Source: Corynebacterium bovis DSM 20582 = CIP 54.80
GTDB lineage: Bacteria; Actinomycetota; Actinomycetes; Mycobacteriales; Mycobacteriaceae
NCBI RefSeq assembly: GCF_030408615.1
Contig: NZ_CP047187.1
Location: 372,001-436,000, forward strand
Length of the DNA stretch: 64,000 nucleotides
Direction of reading: 5' to 3'
The first letter of the stretch is position 1; every line of letters starts with the position of its first letter. The position numbers were made by a program, and so were the translations under genes. A model generated the notes under the pieces. The model was not told where the DNA came from. It did not search any database and was given only the letters and a program-made list of their open reading frames with translations. This document shows, one piece after another, positions 6,763-18,617 of this stretch.

Positions 6763-8895
6763 CTACCCCTCGGACGGGTGCGCCGGGTGCGTGTCCGCGT
6801 ACCACTCCATGTCCGCGTAGTCCGTCAGCAACGGCACGGACGTGAGGGTGGAGGGGACGGCGAAGGCGTCGACGAGCACGGTGCTCCACGGCGCGAGGGA
6901 GTCCACGAGGTCGTTGAGCGCCGCGCGGGCCGCCTTCGTCCGCGTGCCGGTGAGCAGGTTCTGCTCCTGGTACCAGCCGGCGTGCTCGGTGATGAGGGAG
7001 AGGAAGTACGTGTCCCGGACCTGCTCGAGGACCTGGCGGGCGGTCTCGGACTCCAGCTCGGACTCCGCCTCGAGGAAGGCCTCGAGGATGATGCGGTCGA
7101 CGTGCGCCCACCCGCAGGCGATGAGGTGGTCCTGGGCCCGGTCGACGACCTGCGCGGCCTCCTCCGTCTCCATCTTCTGCGCGGGCCGCAGCCGGCGGAC
7201 GAGGGACCGCAGCAGGCTGTCCTCGCGGTTGGACAGCAGCTCGATCTGGTACGCGGGGTCGAACAGGGAGGTCTCCTCCTGGTTCGTCACCGAGTCGACG
7301 AGGTTCTGGATGAGGGTCTCGGCCGCGGTGCGCCGCTTGAGCAGCGTGCCGAAGCTGTCGAGGCCGAAGCGCACCATCTCCAGCGGGTTCAGGCCGCCGA
7401 CCTCGCGGGCGAACCCGGTGAGCAGCTCCTTCGCCGCGAGCTGGATCATGACGGCGTTGTCGCCCTCGAAGGTCGTGAAGACGTCGGAGTCCGCCTTGAG
7501 GGTGGTGAGGAAGTTCTCCGTCATGTAGCCGGCACCGCCGCAGGCCTCACGGCACTCCTGGATCGTGTCCGTCGCGTGGGCGGTGTTCGCGGCCTTGAGG
7601 GCGGCGGCGTGGGCCTCGAGCTCGCGCTGGTCCCACTGGTCCTCCTCGGACATGGCGGTCCGGTCGGTGATGCGGTGCTCGAGCTCGTGGACGCGGGCGA
7701 TGAGCTTGTTCGTCGCCAGCTGGAGCCCGTACGCGCGCGCGACGCGGGGCAGGAGGCGCAGCCGGTGGTTCCGGTGGTCGATGAGCCGCTTCTCCGGCAG
7801 GCCGTCGCCGGCGGAGAACTGCCGGCGCAGGTCGGCGTACCGCACGGCGATGTCGAGGGCGGTGCGGGCCGAGGCGCCGGCGGCCGCGCCGACGGTGATG
7901 CGGCCGCGGATGAGCGCGCCGAGCATGGTGAAGAACCGGCGGTTCGGGTTCTCGATGGGGGAGGAGTAGGTGCCGTCCTCGGAGACGTCGGCGAACTTGT
8001 TGAGCAGGTTCTCGCGGGGCACGCGGACGTGGTCGAAGGCGAGGGTGCCGTTGTCCACGCCCTTGAGGCCGCCCTTGTAGCCGTGGTCGCCGATGCGCAC
8101 GCCCGGCAGGGGGGCGCCGTTCTCGTCGCGGATGGGCACGACGAGGCAGTGCACGCCGTGCGACTCCTCCTCACCCGGCGTGTGGAGCTGGCAGAACACG
8201 GCGGCCATCCGCGCGTCGCGGGCGGCGTTGCCGATGAACCACTTCTCGGAGGACGGGGTGGGGGAGTTCACGATGAACTCCTGCGTCTCCGGGTCGTACG
8301 TCGCGGTGGTCTCGAGGGACTGCACGTCGGAGCCGTGGCCGCGTTCGGTCATGCCGAAGCAGCCGAGGACGCGCAGGTCGATGATGTCCTTGATGAGGGG
8401 GACGTGCCGTTCGGTACCGAGGTTCTCGACGGCACCTCCCCACAGCCCCCACTGCACGCCGGCCTTGACCATGAGGGAGAGGTCGGCGTGGCCGAGGAGT
8501 TCGATGGACGTGAGGGTCGCACCGGTGTCGCCGCTGCCGCCGTGCTCGACGGAGAACGCGCCGCGCGGCATGCCGCTCTCGGCGAGGGCGCGGACCTGGT
8601 CGAGGGTGCGCTGGCGGGAGGCCTCGAGGTCGAGGGTCGGGTCGGCGCGGACGTCCCCCTCGGAGAGGGACGCGCGGACCGCCTGCTTGGCGTCGGCCCA
8701 GTGGCCGTCGAGGACCGCCTGGAGTTCCGGGGTGACCGAGGGGTCGGCGACCTCGGAGAGCTTGGCGGGGGCGTCCTGACTGCGGCGGATGCTGCGACCG
8801 CCGGTCGTGGACGGGGTGGCGTGGGCGGCGTCGCCGGTCGTGGTGCCGGGTGTGACGGTGCCGTCGTCGGTGGGGTGCGGTGTGTTCTGGCTCAT
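6763..8895 (-). CDS. Acyl-CoA dehydrogenase/oxidase family protein
   Basis: 710 residues, closer to acyl-CoA oxidases (about 650-700) than to 380-residue dehydrogenases. FAD-dependent alpha,beta-oxidation of an acyl-CoA is expected. Visible are the flavin-contact motif GCFGMTERGHGSD near residue 205 and the conserved C-terminal signature CGGAGYMTENFLTTLKADSDV followed by FEGDNAVMIQLAAKELL. A further C-terminal ACOX-like domain of about 200 residues follows. The N-terminal 50 residues are disordered. The ATG at 8895 is supported by TACCCT seven bases upstream. An extension of 123 residues is possible in frame but would cross the divergent MFS gene and is rejected. Confidence 0.88.
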   Translation of the reverse strand: MSQNTPHPTDDGTVTPGTTTGDAAHATPSTTGGRSIRRSQDAPAKLSEVADPSVTPELQAVLDGHWADAKQAVRASLSEGDVRADPTLDLEASRQRTLDQVRALAESGMPRGAFSVEHGGSGDTGATLTSIELLGHADLSLMVKAGVQWGLWGGAVENLGTERHVPLIKDIIDLRVLGCFGMTERGHGSDVQSLETTATYDPETQEFIVNSPTPSSEKWFIGNAARDARMAAVFCQLHTPGEEESHGVHCLVVPIRDENGAPLPGVRIGDHGYKGGLKGVDNGTLAFDHVRVPRENLLNKFADVSEDGTYSSPIENPNRRFFTMLGALIRGRITVGAAAGASARTALDIAVRYADLRRQFSAGDGLPEKRLIDHRNHRLRLLPRVARAYGLQLATNKLIARVHELEHRITDRTAMSEEDQWDQRELEAHAAALKAANTAHATDTIQECREACGGAGYMTENFLTTLKADSDVFTTFEGDNAVMIQLAAKELLTGFAREVGGLNPLEMVRFGLDSFGTLLKRRTAAETLIQNLVDSVTNQEETSLFDPAYQIELLSNREDSLLRSLVRRLRPAQKMETEEAAQVVDRAQDHLIACGWAHVDRIILEAFLEAESELESETARQVLEQVRDTYFLSLITEHAGWYQEQNLLTGTRTKAARAALNDLVDSLAPWSTVLVDAFAVPSTLTSVPLLTDYADMEWYADTHPAHPSEG

Positions 8896-8902
8896 GGTCA
8901 CG

Positions 8903-8908
8903 AGGGTA
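8903..8908 (-). promoter_or_regulatory. -10 element, leaderless acyl-CoA dehydrogenase promoter
   Basis: TACCCT on the minus strand, seven bases before the ATG at 8895. Confidence 0.55.
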
Positions 8909-9000
8909 CGGAAAAGAGGACGACGGCACCGCGTGTGCGGCCCACGCGGAGGGGTGACACCGCTGACGCCGCTGCCGCCCGGCGTTCCCGACGGGGCTTC

Positions 9001-9006
9001 TAGAAT
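9001..9006 (+). promoter_or_regulatory. -10 element, leaderless MFS promoter
   Basis: TAGAAT, seven bases before the ATG at 9014; no ribosome-binding site is present. Confidence 0.6.
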
Positions 9007-9013
9007 GGTCGTC

Positions 9014-10393
9014 ATGACTACCGGCGAACACTCCGACGCATCCGACGAGCCTGGTGACCGGGGGGTCGCACGCCCCCACGCCGCACCGGGTTCCCCCGGC
9101 ACCCCCGGCGGGTCCGACGCCGTCAGACAGCTCCACCCGACCCGGTCCCCCGGGCGGGGCGGCGGGGCCCCCGGGTCCCCGGGCCGGCCCTCCCGCGACC
9201 GCCGGGCGTGGCTGTTCATCGCCTTCGCCGTGTTCTCCGTCGCGTGGGGCGGCAACGAGTTCACCCCGCTGCTCGTCTTCTACCGTGGTGAGGACGTGTT
9301 CAGCCCGCTGTTCGTCGACTCGCTCATGGCCGCGTACGCCTGCGGCATCGGCGCCGGGCTCATGCTCGCCGGGCCGCTGTCGGACCGCTACGGCCGGCGT
9401 GTCGTCATGCTCCCCGCCCCCGTCGTCGCGGTCCTCGGCAGTTCGCTCATCGCGGCGGGGGAGACCAGCGAGATCCCCATGTTCCTCGGCCGGGTGTGCG
9501 CCGGCCTCGCCGTCGGGGCCGCGATGTCGGCGGGCGGGTCGTGGATCAAGGAGCTGTCCACCCCCGCGTTCGACCCGTCGGCCGGCCCGGGGGCGGGCGC
9601 GAAGCGGGCGACGATGTCCCTCACCGCCGGCTTCGGCCTCGGCGCGGGGGTCGCGGGGGTGCTGGCCCAGTGGGGGCCGATCCCGGGCCAGCTGCCGTAC
9701 TTCCTGCACATCGCCGTGTCGGTCGTCGCCCTCCTCGGCCTGCTCACCGTCCCGGAGACGAGGCAGTCCGCCCACCTGCGGGTGGCGGGGAGCTTCTGGA
9801 CGGACCTCCGCGTGCCGAGCGCGCGGCACCCGCGGTTCCTCACGGTCGTCCTGCCGGTCGCGCCGTGGGTGTTCGGGGCGGCCGGGGTGTCCTACGCGAT
9901 CATGCCGACGCTGGCCAGCGGGGTCGTCGGGGCGCCCGTGGCGTTCTCCGCCCTGCTGGCCGTCGTCGCCCTCGCCAGCGGCTACTCGATCCAGCAGGTC
10001 GGGCCCCAGCTGAACTCGGCGACGTCGGCGCGCGGCCCGCTGCTCGGGCTCGGGCTCGTCATCGTGGGGATGGTCGTCGCGTCACTCAGCGCCCGGCACA
10101 TCACCGTGTGGAACACGGTCGTCGTCGCGGTGATCCTCGGCGCGGCCTACGGGCTGTGCCTCATCTCGGGGCTGACGGAGGTCCAGCGGATCGCCGGCCC
10201 GGACGACCTCGGCGGGCTCACGGCGGTCTACTACGTCGTGACGTACATCGGGTTCTTCTTCCCGATGATCCTCACGAAGCTGGGGGACTGGTTCACCTAC
10301 CCGGTGATGCTCGGGTTCGGCGTGGTCATGGCGGTGCTGGCGTTCATCGTCGTCGCGGTCAATTCCCGACGGCACCTCCCCGCGGCCGACTGA
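9014..10393 (+). CDS. MFS transporter
   Basis: 459 residues with about 12 hydrophobic segments after a disordered 60-residue N-terminus. The major facilitator motif between TM2 and TM3 is seen as GPLSDRYGRRVVM. The substrate is unknown. The gene is divergent from the acyl-CoA dehydrogenase gene, 118 bases between start codons, so the two may be co-controlled. The start at 9014 follows the leaderless TAGAAT; an in-frame upstream start would overlap the promoter. Confidence 0.88.
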   Translation: MTTGEHSDASDEPGDRGVARPHAAPGSPGTPGGSDAVRQLHPTRSPGRGGGAPGSPGRPSRDRRAWLFIAFAVFSVAWGGNEFTPLLVFYRGEDVFSPLFVDSLMAAYACGIGAGLMLAGPLSDRYGRRVVMLPAPVVAVLGSSLIAAGETSEIPMFLGRVCAGLAVGAAMSAGGSWIKELSTPAFDPSAGPGAGAKRATMSLTAGFGLGAGVAGVLAQWGPIPGQLPYFLHIAVSVVALLGLLTVPETRQSAHLRVAGSFWTDLRVPSARHPRFLTVVLPVAPWVFGAAGVSYAIMPTLASGVVGAPVAFSALLAVVALASGYSIQQVGPQLNSATSARGPLLGLGLVIVGMVVASLSARHITVWNTVVVAVILGAAYGLCLISGLTEVQRIAGPDDLGGLTAVYYVVTYIGFFFPMILTKLGDWFTYPVMLGFGVVMAVLAFIVVAVNSRRHLPAAD

Positions 10394-10540
10394 CCCCCGC
10401 CGGCCGGCCCCGGCGACGGGCGGCGTCGGGACCCTCCCCGGGACCGACCCCGCGACCGGCCCCGACCCCGGCCACCGCGACCAGCTCCCCGCGACCGGTC
10501 CTCCCCGGGCCCGGCCCCCGCGACCGGCCCCCGCCCCGGC

Positions 10541-12718
<2,178 letters not shown>

Positions 12719-12722
<4 letters not shown>

Positions 12723-13711
12723 CGGAAGAGCACCCGGTTCGCCAGGCGGAGCAGCGGACCGGGCAGCGCCCGGTAGAGGCTCCGGATACCGAGGTTAAAT
12801 ATAGCCCGTCGTCGTCCGACCACACCGTAACGCACCAGCCTTGTCTGCATCTCCTTCTCGGCGGCGACCATTCCGGGGGCCGTCCTGCGGCGCAGCGTCG
12901 ACCGGGACATGCGGAACCACGTGAGTGGTTCCGGGAGGTTGGCGAAGCGCGCGCCCCGGGACAGCAGGTGCGCCCACAGGTCGTAGTCCTCCATGTACCG
13001 GACCTCGCCGTACCCCCCGGCGGCGACGACGGCGTCCCGGCGCATGACGACCGAGGGGTTGTTGACGGGGGAGGACGTGCGCATCGTCCGCGCGACCCCC
13101 GCGTGGTCGGCGGGCATCGGCCGGACGCCGAGGGACACGCGGCGCAGGGCGTCCTCGTCGAGGGCGAGGGCGGGGCCGCCGGTCGCGGGGTCGCGCGGGG
13201 GCGCGGGGACGGCGTCGCCGTCGAACTCGTGGAGGGCGGTGCCGAGGACGGTGACGTCCGGGTGGGCGTCGAGGTACGCCGCCTGGACGGCGAAGCGCTC
13301 CGGGGTGGCGGCGTCGTCGGCGTCGAGCCGGGCGATCCACGGCCGGTCGCAGCGGGCGATCCCCGCGTTCGCGGCCCCGGCGGCGCCGAGGTTGCGGGGC
13401 AGGCGGACGACGTCGCACGAGAGCCCGCGGTCGACGGCCGCCGCGTGGAACCGCTCGACGACCCCGTCGAGGGCGGGGGTGAGCGGGCCGTCGGCGACGA
13501 TGACGGTCTGCCCGGCGGGCCGCGTCTGCCCGAGGAGGCTGCCGAGGCACACGGCGAGGTCGTCCGCCGCGACGCCCGCGTAGACCGTCACGACGACGGC
13601 GATGTCCGGCAGCGGGTCACCGGGGGTCGCCGCCGGCGCGGGGGCGGCGGCGGGTCCCGGTGCCGGGGTGGGGTCGGCCGGGTGGCCCGGTGCCGGGGTC
13701 TGGTCGCTCAC
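12719..13711 (-). CDS. GT2 family glycosyltransferase
   Basis: 330 residues. After a disordered Pro/Ala-rich N-terminus of about 35 residues come the GT-A elements IAVVVTVYAGV, VIVADGPLT, the DxD-like ARLDADDAATPERF and the acceptor-side YMEDYDLWAHLL, as in rhamnosyl- and other cell-wall sugar transferases. No membrane segment is obvious. The GTG start at 13711 is preceded by GGAGG. It overlaps the next gene by four bases (GTGA), placing it in the envelope-glycan operon. Donor and acceptor are unknown. Confidence 0.85.
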
Positions 13712-13754
13712 GGTGCCTCCGGTGTCCTCTCGTCGCGGTCGCGTCGCCCGGGGA

Positions 13755-15398
13755 TCAGGGATCCGTCGGGTGCTGCGGAGATGGTACGACGTCCCCCTCC
13801 GCCGTGGGGCGACCCCGCCCCGGCGTGCCGGGTGGGACGGCGTGGCGGGACGGGCCGCCGGCGGGGCCACCGCCGTCCGGGTCGGCGGCGGCGTGCCGGC
13901 CCGAGGAGGGCTCCGCCGCGTGGCGGCCGGTCGACGGGGACGCCGCGTGGCGGGGTGGCGTGGCGGCCGCGGGGAGGGTGGCGTCGTCCCCCGACCCGGA
14001 CCCCGCACCCGGCCCCGGCACCGTCCCCGGGACCGGCTCCACCCCCGGACCCGGCACCGTCGCGGCGGCCCCGGACCCCGCGGCCGGGTCGCCCGTCACG
14101 CGCAGCAGGACGAGGTGGAGCACGACCCCGGCCAACGGCCCGAGCCCGAGGCCGAGCACCGCCCGCAGCTCCGGCGAGAGGTCCAGCCGGAACAGCAGCA
14201 CCGCGACGACCGTCGCCAGCACCCATCCGCCGAGGTACAGGCCGTGCCGCTCCGCGGCGAGGGCCGCCGACCCGGTGACCATGAGCAGCGCCGTCGACGC
14301 CGCCGCGAGGGTGAGCCACGCGAGGACCCAGCCCGGGGACCACACCTCGGGGGTGAAGAACAGCCGCAGGATCCACGGCCCCAGGAGGAACGCCGCGACC
14401 GCCCCCACGACCGCGACCCCGACGATCGCCGCCATCGGGGCGGCCGCCGCCCGGAGCACCCGGCCCCGGGCCGTCGCGAACCGGACGATGAGCACCGGCT
14501 GGAACCGCTGGAGGGGCACGAGGATCGGCGCGCGGGTGAGCGTCACCGCGAAGATCACGGCGGCGAGGGTGCCGTCGGGCAGGGACGTCGTCGCCTTGAT
14601 GAGCACCGGGAAACCCGTGATGATGACCGAGTTCGCGCCGGAGGCCAGCATCGCCGTGCCCGCGCGGCGGAGGAAGTCGCGGGTCGGCACGTCCGCCACG
14701 CCGTGCAGCGCGGACCGGGCGGACGGGCTCACCGCGGCGACGGCCAGCCACGTCGCGGCGCCGGCGACGGTCACGACGAGGAACGCCACGAGGTGCCACC
14801 CCGCCGCCCACGCGAGCAGCGCGAGGACGAGGCGCACGCCGCTGTCGACCGTGATGAGCACCGCGAACGGACTCCACCGGCCGGCCGCGGAGAGCAGGCC
14901 GCACACCGTGGTCTGGAAGGTGTAGCTGGCGACGCCGAGGGTCAGCAGGGCGACGCCGAGCGCGTGGTGGTCCGGCAGGAGGGTGCCGACCCACAGCGGC
15001 GACGTCACGGCGACCAGCGCGCCGAGGGCCGCGGCGACGCCGGCGGCGACGAGGAGCGGGCGGGCCGCGCCGGTCAGGGTCGGGGTGTGGGCCGCGTGGG
15101 CGCCGGCCGCCGGGGTGTGGACCGCGTGCGCGCCGTGCCCCCCGTCGGCGACGGGTGCCGCGCCGGCCGCGCTCCCTGTTCCGGCCCCGTGACCTGCACC
15201 GACGGTCTCCCGGTGAGCGGCGACGGCCCGCGTCGTCTCCTGCATGAGCCCGTCGATGAGCCCCGCGAGGGCGAAGAAGAGCCCCCAGTAGACCATGAAC
15301 GCCTCTTTGCCGTCGGCACCGAGGGCCTTGTCCGACACCCAGATGACGAGGTACCCGGCGACGGCGACGAACACCGTCGCCAGCGACATCGCCCGCAT
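13755..15398 (-). CDS. Polysaccharide flippase-like membrane protein
   Basis: 547 residues with roughly 12-14 hydrophobic segments, resembling the MATE/RfbX-type exporters that flip lipid-linked sugars. The mycobacterial Rv3630 occupies the same position. A Gly/His/Ala-rich loop of about 50 residues (near 65-115) interrupts the early helices, and the last 110 residues are disordered (Pro, Gly, Ala, His). It starts one base after the stop of the M1 peptidase gene (TGAGATG), so the genes are probably co-transcribed. The first hydrophobic segment begins immediately at the Met. Which lipid-linked sugar it moves is unknown. Confidence 0.8.
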   Translation of the reverse strand: MRAMSLATVFVAVAGYLVIWVSDKALGADGKEAFMVYWGLFFALAGLIDGLMQETTRAVAAHRETVGAGHGAGTGSAAGAAPVADGGHGAHAVHTPAAGAHAAHTPTLTGAARPLLVAAGVAAALGALVAVTSPLWVGTLLPDHHALGVALLTLGVASYTFQTTVCGLLSAAGRWSPFAVLITVDSGVRLVLALLAWAAGWHLVAFLVVTVAGAATWLAVAAVSPSARSALHGVADVPTRDFLRRAGTAMLASGANSVIITGFPVLIKATTSLPDGTLAAVIFAVTLTRAPILVPLQRFQPVLIVRFATARGRVLRAAAAPMAAIVGVAVVGAVAAFLLGPWILRLFFTPEVWSPGWVLAWLTLAAASTALLMVTGSAALAAERHGLYLGGWVLATVVAVLLFRLDLSPELRAVLGLGLGPLAGVVLHLVLLRVTGDPAAGSGAAATVPGPGVEPVPGTVPGPGAGSGSGDDATLPAAATPPRHAASPSTGRHAAEPSSGRHAAADPDGGGPAGGPSRHAVPPGTPGRGRPTAEGDVVPSPQHPTDP

Positions 15399-15399
15399 C

Positions 15400-16956
15400 T
15401 CAGTGACCGCCCCCGGGGCACCGGCCGTCCCCGCCCCGCTGCCGGACGCCGCCCCCGGCGTCGACGGACGGCGCCCCGGTGCCGGCCGGCAGCGACGCCG
15501 CGACGTCGTCCGTGACCACCGGGACGGCCCCGCCGGCGGGGACGGGGAAGGCGGGGAGGGCCGTCGAGAACACCCAGCCGTCGAGGACCGCGCGGACGTC
15601 CGCCTCCGTCACCGCGGGGTCCGGGTGCGCGGCCGCGGCGGCGACGGCCGCGGCGACGAGGTCCGGCGTCTCCACGAGACTGTGCCGGTGCGCGGTCGTC
15701 CACCGGCGCAGCATGTCGAAGAACGCCCCGTCCCCGAGCACGGTCCGCAGCGCGTGGACGGCGAGCGCCCCGCGCTTGTACACGCGGTCGTCGAACATGT
15801 CCGCCGGGCCGGGGTCGGCGATGACGAGGTCCTGGGGGAGGGCCAGCAGGTCGCGGTGGTGGACCCAGGCGTGTGTCGCCGCGGGGATGCCCCGCGACGC
15901 CTCGAACCACAGCCACTCCGAGTAGCAGGCGAAGCCCTCGTTGAGCCAGATGTCCCGCCACTCGACGAGCCCGACCGAGTTGCCGAACCACTGGTGGGAC
16001 AGCTCGTGGGCGATGAGCCGCTCCCAGGTCCCGCGCCCGTCGGCGTGGTTCCGGCCGAACGTGCTCATGGCCTGCGCCTCGACGGGGATCTCCAGCCGCT
16101 CCGGGGACACGACGACGGTGTAGTCGGGGAACGGGTAGGGGCCGAAGAGGCGGCTGAACGTCTCGACCATCGCGGTCTGGTCGGCGAAGTCGTGGTCGAC
16201 GTCGCGGGCGGTGGGGCCGTCGACGCCGCCGTGGCCGTCGGACGGCAGCCAGGCGGTGACGGGCACGGACGCCCCGCCGTCGGTCACGGCCGGGCGCAGG
16301 TCGCGCCGGGTGAACGGGCCGCAGTGGACGGCGGCGAGGTACGTGGCGGTGGGGTAGTCCGCCTCGAAGACGCGGGTCGTGCGGGTGCCGCGGGTGGACT
16401 CGGAGACGAGGGTGCCCGTCGCGACGGCGGGGGTGTCCCGGTCGGCGGTGACGGTGATGCGGAACGTCGCCTTCTCGTCGGGGGTGTCGTCGCAGGGGAA
16501 CCAGCTCGGCGCGCCGTTGGGCTGGCTGGCGACGATCGACCCCTCCTCGGTCTCCTCCCAGCCGAGGTCGCCCCAGACGCTGCGGACCGGGCGGGGCACG
16601 CCGGTGTAGCGGACCGTGAGCGTGAACTCGCAGTCCGGGGGGAGCTCGTCGGCGAAGGTGACGGTGAGTTTCCCCGCGTTCTGGCGGAACCGGCGCACCC
16701 GGGTGCTGAGGCCCCCGTGGCCGGTCACGCGGACCGAGCGGACGCGCAGGGAGGTCGTGAGGTCGAGGGTGAGGGTGCGCAGCGCCCGGTAGTTCTCGAC
16801 GAGAAGGTCGGCCACCCCGCTCAGCTGGTTCGGCCCGACGGCGTAGTCGAGGTCCAGTTCGTAGCGGAGGACGTGGAAGCCCAGGTTGTAGTCGACCCCC
16901 GTGTACGGGTCACGGGGGCCGACGATCGGGCTGGTTCTGGAGGGGCGCTGTGACAT
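15400..16956 (-). CDS. M1 family zinc aminopeptidase
   Basis: 518 residues. The zinc site is intact: HELSHQWFGN supplies HExxH, with the third ligand in WLNEGFACYSEW 19 residues on. The substrate-binding segment is seen as IPVEAQAMSTFG in place of the canonical GAMEN, a variation found in bacterial M1 proteins of this short type. No signal peptide, so probably cytoplasmic. The start at 16956 has TAGGGT eight bases upstream (leaderless). It leads the minus-strand run into the flippase and glycosyltransferases. Confidence 0.88.
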   Translation of the reverse strand: MSQRPSRTSPIVGPRDPYTGVDYNLGFHVLRYELDLDYAVGPNQLSGVADLLVENYRALRTLTLDLTTSLRVRSVRVTGHGGLSTRVRRFRQNAGKLTVTFADELPPDCEFTLTVRYTGVPRPVRSVWGDLGWEETEEGSIVASQPNGAPSWFPCDDTPDEKATFRITVTADRDTPAVATGTLVSESTRGTRTTRVFEADYPTATYLAAVHCGPFTRRDLRPAVTDGGASVPVTAWLPSDGHGGVDGPTARDVDHDFADQTAMVETFSRLFGPYPFPDYTVVVSPERLEIPVEAQAMSTFGRNHADGRGTWERLIAHELSHQWFGNSVGLVEWRDIWLNEGFACYSEWLWFEASRGIPAATHAWVHHRDLLALPQDLVIADPGPADMFDDRVYKRGALAVHALRTVLGDGAFFDMLRRWTTAHRHSLVETPDLVAAAVAAAAAHPDPAVTEADVRAVLDGWVFSTALPAFPVPAGGAVPVVTDDVAASLPAGTGAPSVDAGGGVRQRGGDGRCPGGGH

Positions 16957-16964
16957 CAGGTGTC

Positions 16965-16970
16965 ACCCTA
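16965..16970 (-). promoter_or_regulatory. -10 element, leaderless M1 peptidase promoter
   Basis: TAGGGT on the minus strand, eight bases before the ATG at 16956. Confidence 0.55.
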
Positions 16971-17042
16971 CCGGGTGCGGGGGACGACGCCACGTCTCAC
17001 CCGCGCTGACGTGCGCGGTCGGGCGGCCGCGCCGGGCCCGTC

Positions 17043-17113
17043 GGGCGCCGGCGGCGGTGCGGGTGGCCGGGCAGCCCGGGCCGGTTGGGGCGCCGGCGGC
17101 GGTGCGGGTGGCC
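17043..17113. repeat. 26-bp direct repeat, two perfect copies
   Basis: Copies at 17043-17068 and 17088-17113 (period 45), in the gap between the mycolyltransferase and the M1 peptidase genes. Each contains GGGCGCCGGCGGCGG. Confidence 0.8.
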
Positions 17114-17164
17114 CGGCCGCGCGTCCGGGTGCCGGCGCCTCAGCCGGCGTCCCGCGGCGGCGCG

Positions 17165-18274
17165 TCAGCCGAAGAGGCCGGCGGAGAGCACCGGCCAGGA
17201 GTCCCGCATGTCCTGCCGCCAGTAGCCCCACTGGTGGGTGCCGGCCGGGCGGAAGTTGAACTGGATGTTGTTCGTCTGCGGGGTGATGCCGAGCAGGCGG
17301 GTCTTCGCCTCGAGGTCGTGGGTGCAGGCGTTCGTGCTGGCCTCGATGAAGCCGCCCTCGACGATCGGGGAGATCGAGCCGAGCGGGCTCTTGCCCCGGA
17401 GCATCGGGCCGGACGGCAGGTCCATCTCGCCGGCGAGGCCGGTCGAGTTGGAGACGTAGATGTTGTGCTGGCCGCGCAGCTTCTCGGCGTTGAGCAGGGC
17501 GTCGTTGTTCCGGGCGACGTCACCGCCGCGCGGGCCCCACATCTGCTCGTACGTCGCGCCACCGCGGTTGAGCACCTGGTCGATGTACGCCTCGTACAGC
17601 GGGCCGGTCGTCGCCGCGCAGCCGGAGAAGGACCCGACCGCGTTGTAGAACCCGGGGTTGTGCTCGGCGAAGTTCAGCGTGGACGTCGCGGACATCGACA
17701 GGCCCGCGATCGCGCGGCGGCCGTTGCCGTTGATGGCCTTCTCCAGCGGCTCCGGGAGCTCCTTGGTGAGGAACGTCTCCCAGTTCTGGCGGTCGCCGCC
17801 GCCGTCGAGCGTCGCGTTCGGCTGCTGCCAGTCGGTGTAGTAGGAGTACGCGCCGGCCATGACGACGACGACGTTGACGCCCTTGTCGCCGTAGTAGTCG
17901 ATGAGGTCGGTCTGGGCGAACCAGTTCGCCGAGCCCTCGCCGCCGTCGGCGCCGTTGAGCAGGTAGAGCGTCGGCAGGCTCTCCGCGCGCTTCGCCGGGT
18001 CCTTCGGCTGGATGAGGACGAGCGGGATGTCCCGCTTCATCGACGGGGAGTACGACGCGATCTCCTTGACGTTGTCGTACCGGTAGTTGCCGTCCTTGTC
18101 CCTGATGTAGTCCCGCCAGCCCGTGGTGTTCGGCTTCTGGTTCGGGGTGGTCTGGGCGAGGGCCACCGGCGCCTCGGGCTCCGCGGCCTGGGCGGCGGGG
18201 AGGGCGACGGTGAGGGAGAGGGGCAGGGCAAGTGTGACGGCAGCGGCCGCGACACGGGCGATGGATCGCTTCAT
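17165..18274 (-). CDS. Secreted mycolyltransferase (antigen 85 / Cmt family)
   Basis: 369 residues. A typical signal peptide (MKRSIARVAAAAVTLALPLS, cleavage probably after AQA-30). The alpha/beta-hydrolase nucleophile is Ser193 in GLSMSATS, and the catalytic His is likely His347 in THQWGYW; the charged member lies between them. These enzymes move corynomycolate from trehalose monomycolate to trehalose, arabinogalactan or proteins outside the membrane. The N-terminus after processing carries a short Thr/Pro linker. Upstream a possible TAGAGT -10 sits beside a 14-bp palindrome. A 36-aa gene with porin-like traits is transcribed divergently next to it, which suggests a possible enzyme/substrate pairing but does not prove it. 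The exact paralogue is not assigned. Confidence 0.93.
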   Translation of the reverse strand: MKRSIARVAAAAVTLALPLSLTVALPAAQAAEPEAPVALAQTTPNQKPNTTGWRDYIRDKDGNYRYDNVKEIASYSPSMKRDIPLVLIQPKDPAKRAESLPTLYLLNGADGGEGSANWFAQTDLIDYYGDKGVNVVVVMAGAYSYYTDWQQPNATLDGGGDRQNWETFLTKELPEPLEKAINGNGRRAIAGLSMSATSTLNFAEHNPGFYNAVGSFSGCAATTGPLYEAYIDQVLNRGGATYEQMWGPRGGDVARNNDALLNAEKLRGQHNIYVSNSTGLAGEMDLPSGPMLRGKSPLGSISPIVEGGFIEASTNACTHDLEAKTRLLGITPQTNNIQFNFRPAGTHQWGYWRQDMRDSWPVLSAGLFG

Positions 18275-18617
18275 CAGTGGGTTCCTTCGCGTGGTCGGAG
18301 GTACGACGGCTGGTCCGTCCGACCGGCCGAAACAGTGTGCACTCTACCCGGGATCCCGGGGATTCTCGACACCACGCGGACTCCCCCGTGGCAGGGGGCG
18401 GCGGACGGGGGCGGCGGGGCGGGCGCCCGCGGGGGCGGGTACCCCCGTGGGGGACCTCGGGTGCGTCGACGGCCGACTCCGTGTGTAGTAGGGGCGTCGG
18501 GCTGGATCCGGCCGGTGCCACCACCGGCGGACAGGGCCCGGGAATCCCAGCCCACGGTCCCCGTCGCACCCTGTCGCGCGGGACGCGGGGACGCCCCACA
18601 CGTGAAAGGTCACACCC
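18275..18617. other. Divergent control region, mycolyltransferase and 36-aa gene
   Basis: 343 bases. The left third carries the mycolyltransferase leader, whose inverted GGTCGGACGGACC-type repeat could fold, and its promoter. The right part is G+C-rich with no obvious TANNNT element at leaderless distance; TAGTAG near 18485 is the nearest candidate for the 36-aa gene. No other gene was seen. Confidence 0.5.
18341..18360 (-). promoter_or_regulatory. Mycolyltransferase -10 and adjacent 14-bp palindrome
   Basis: TAGAGT (minus strand, 18341-18346) would give a leader of about 60 bases. Immediately upstream of it lies the perfect palindrome CCCGGGATCCCGGG (18347-18360), within the spacer to any -35, where a regulator would block or alter initiation. 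Confidence 0.4.

Noticed and set aside
8896-9264. N-terminal extension of the acyl-CoA dehydrogenase by 123 residues
   Set aside because: It would cross the divergent MFS start, has low-complexity composition and no start signal, while a leaderless promoter supports the ATG at 8895.
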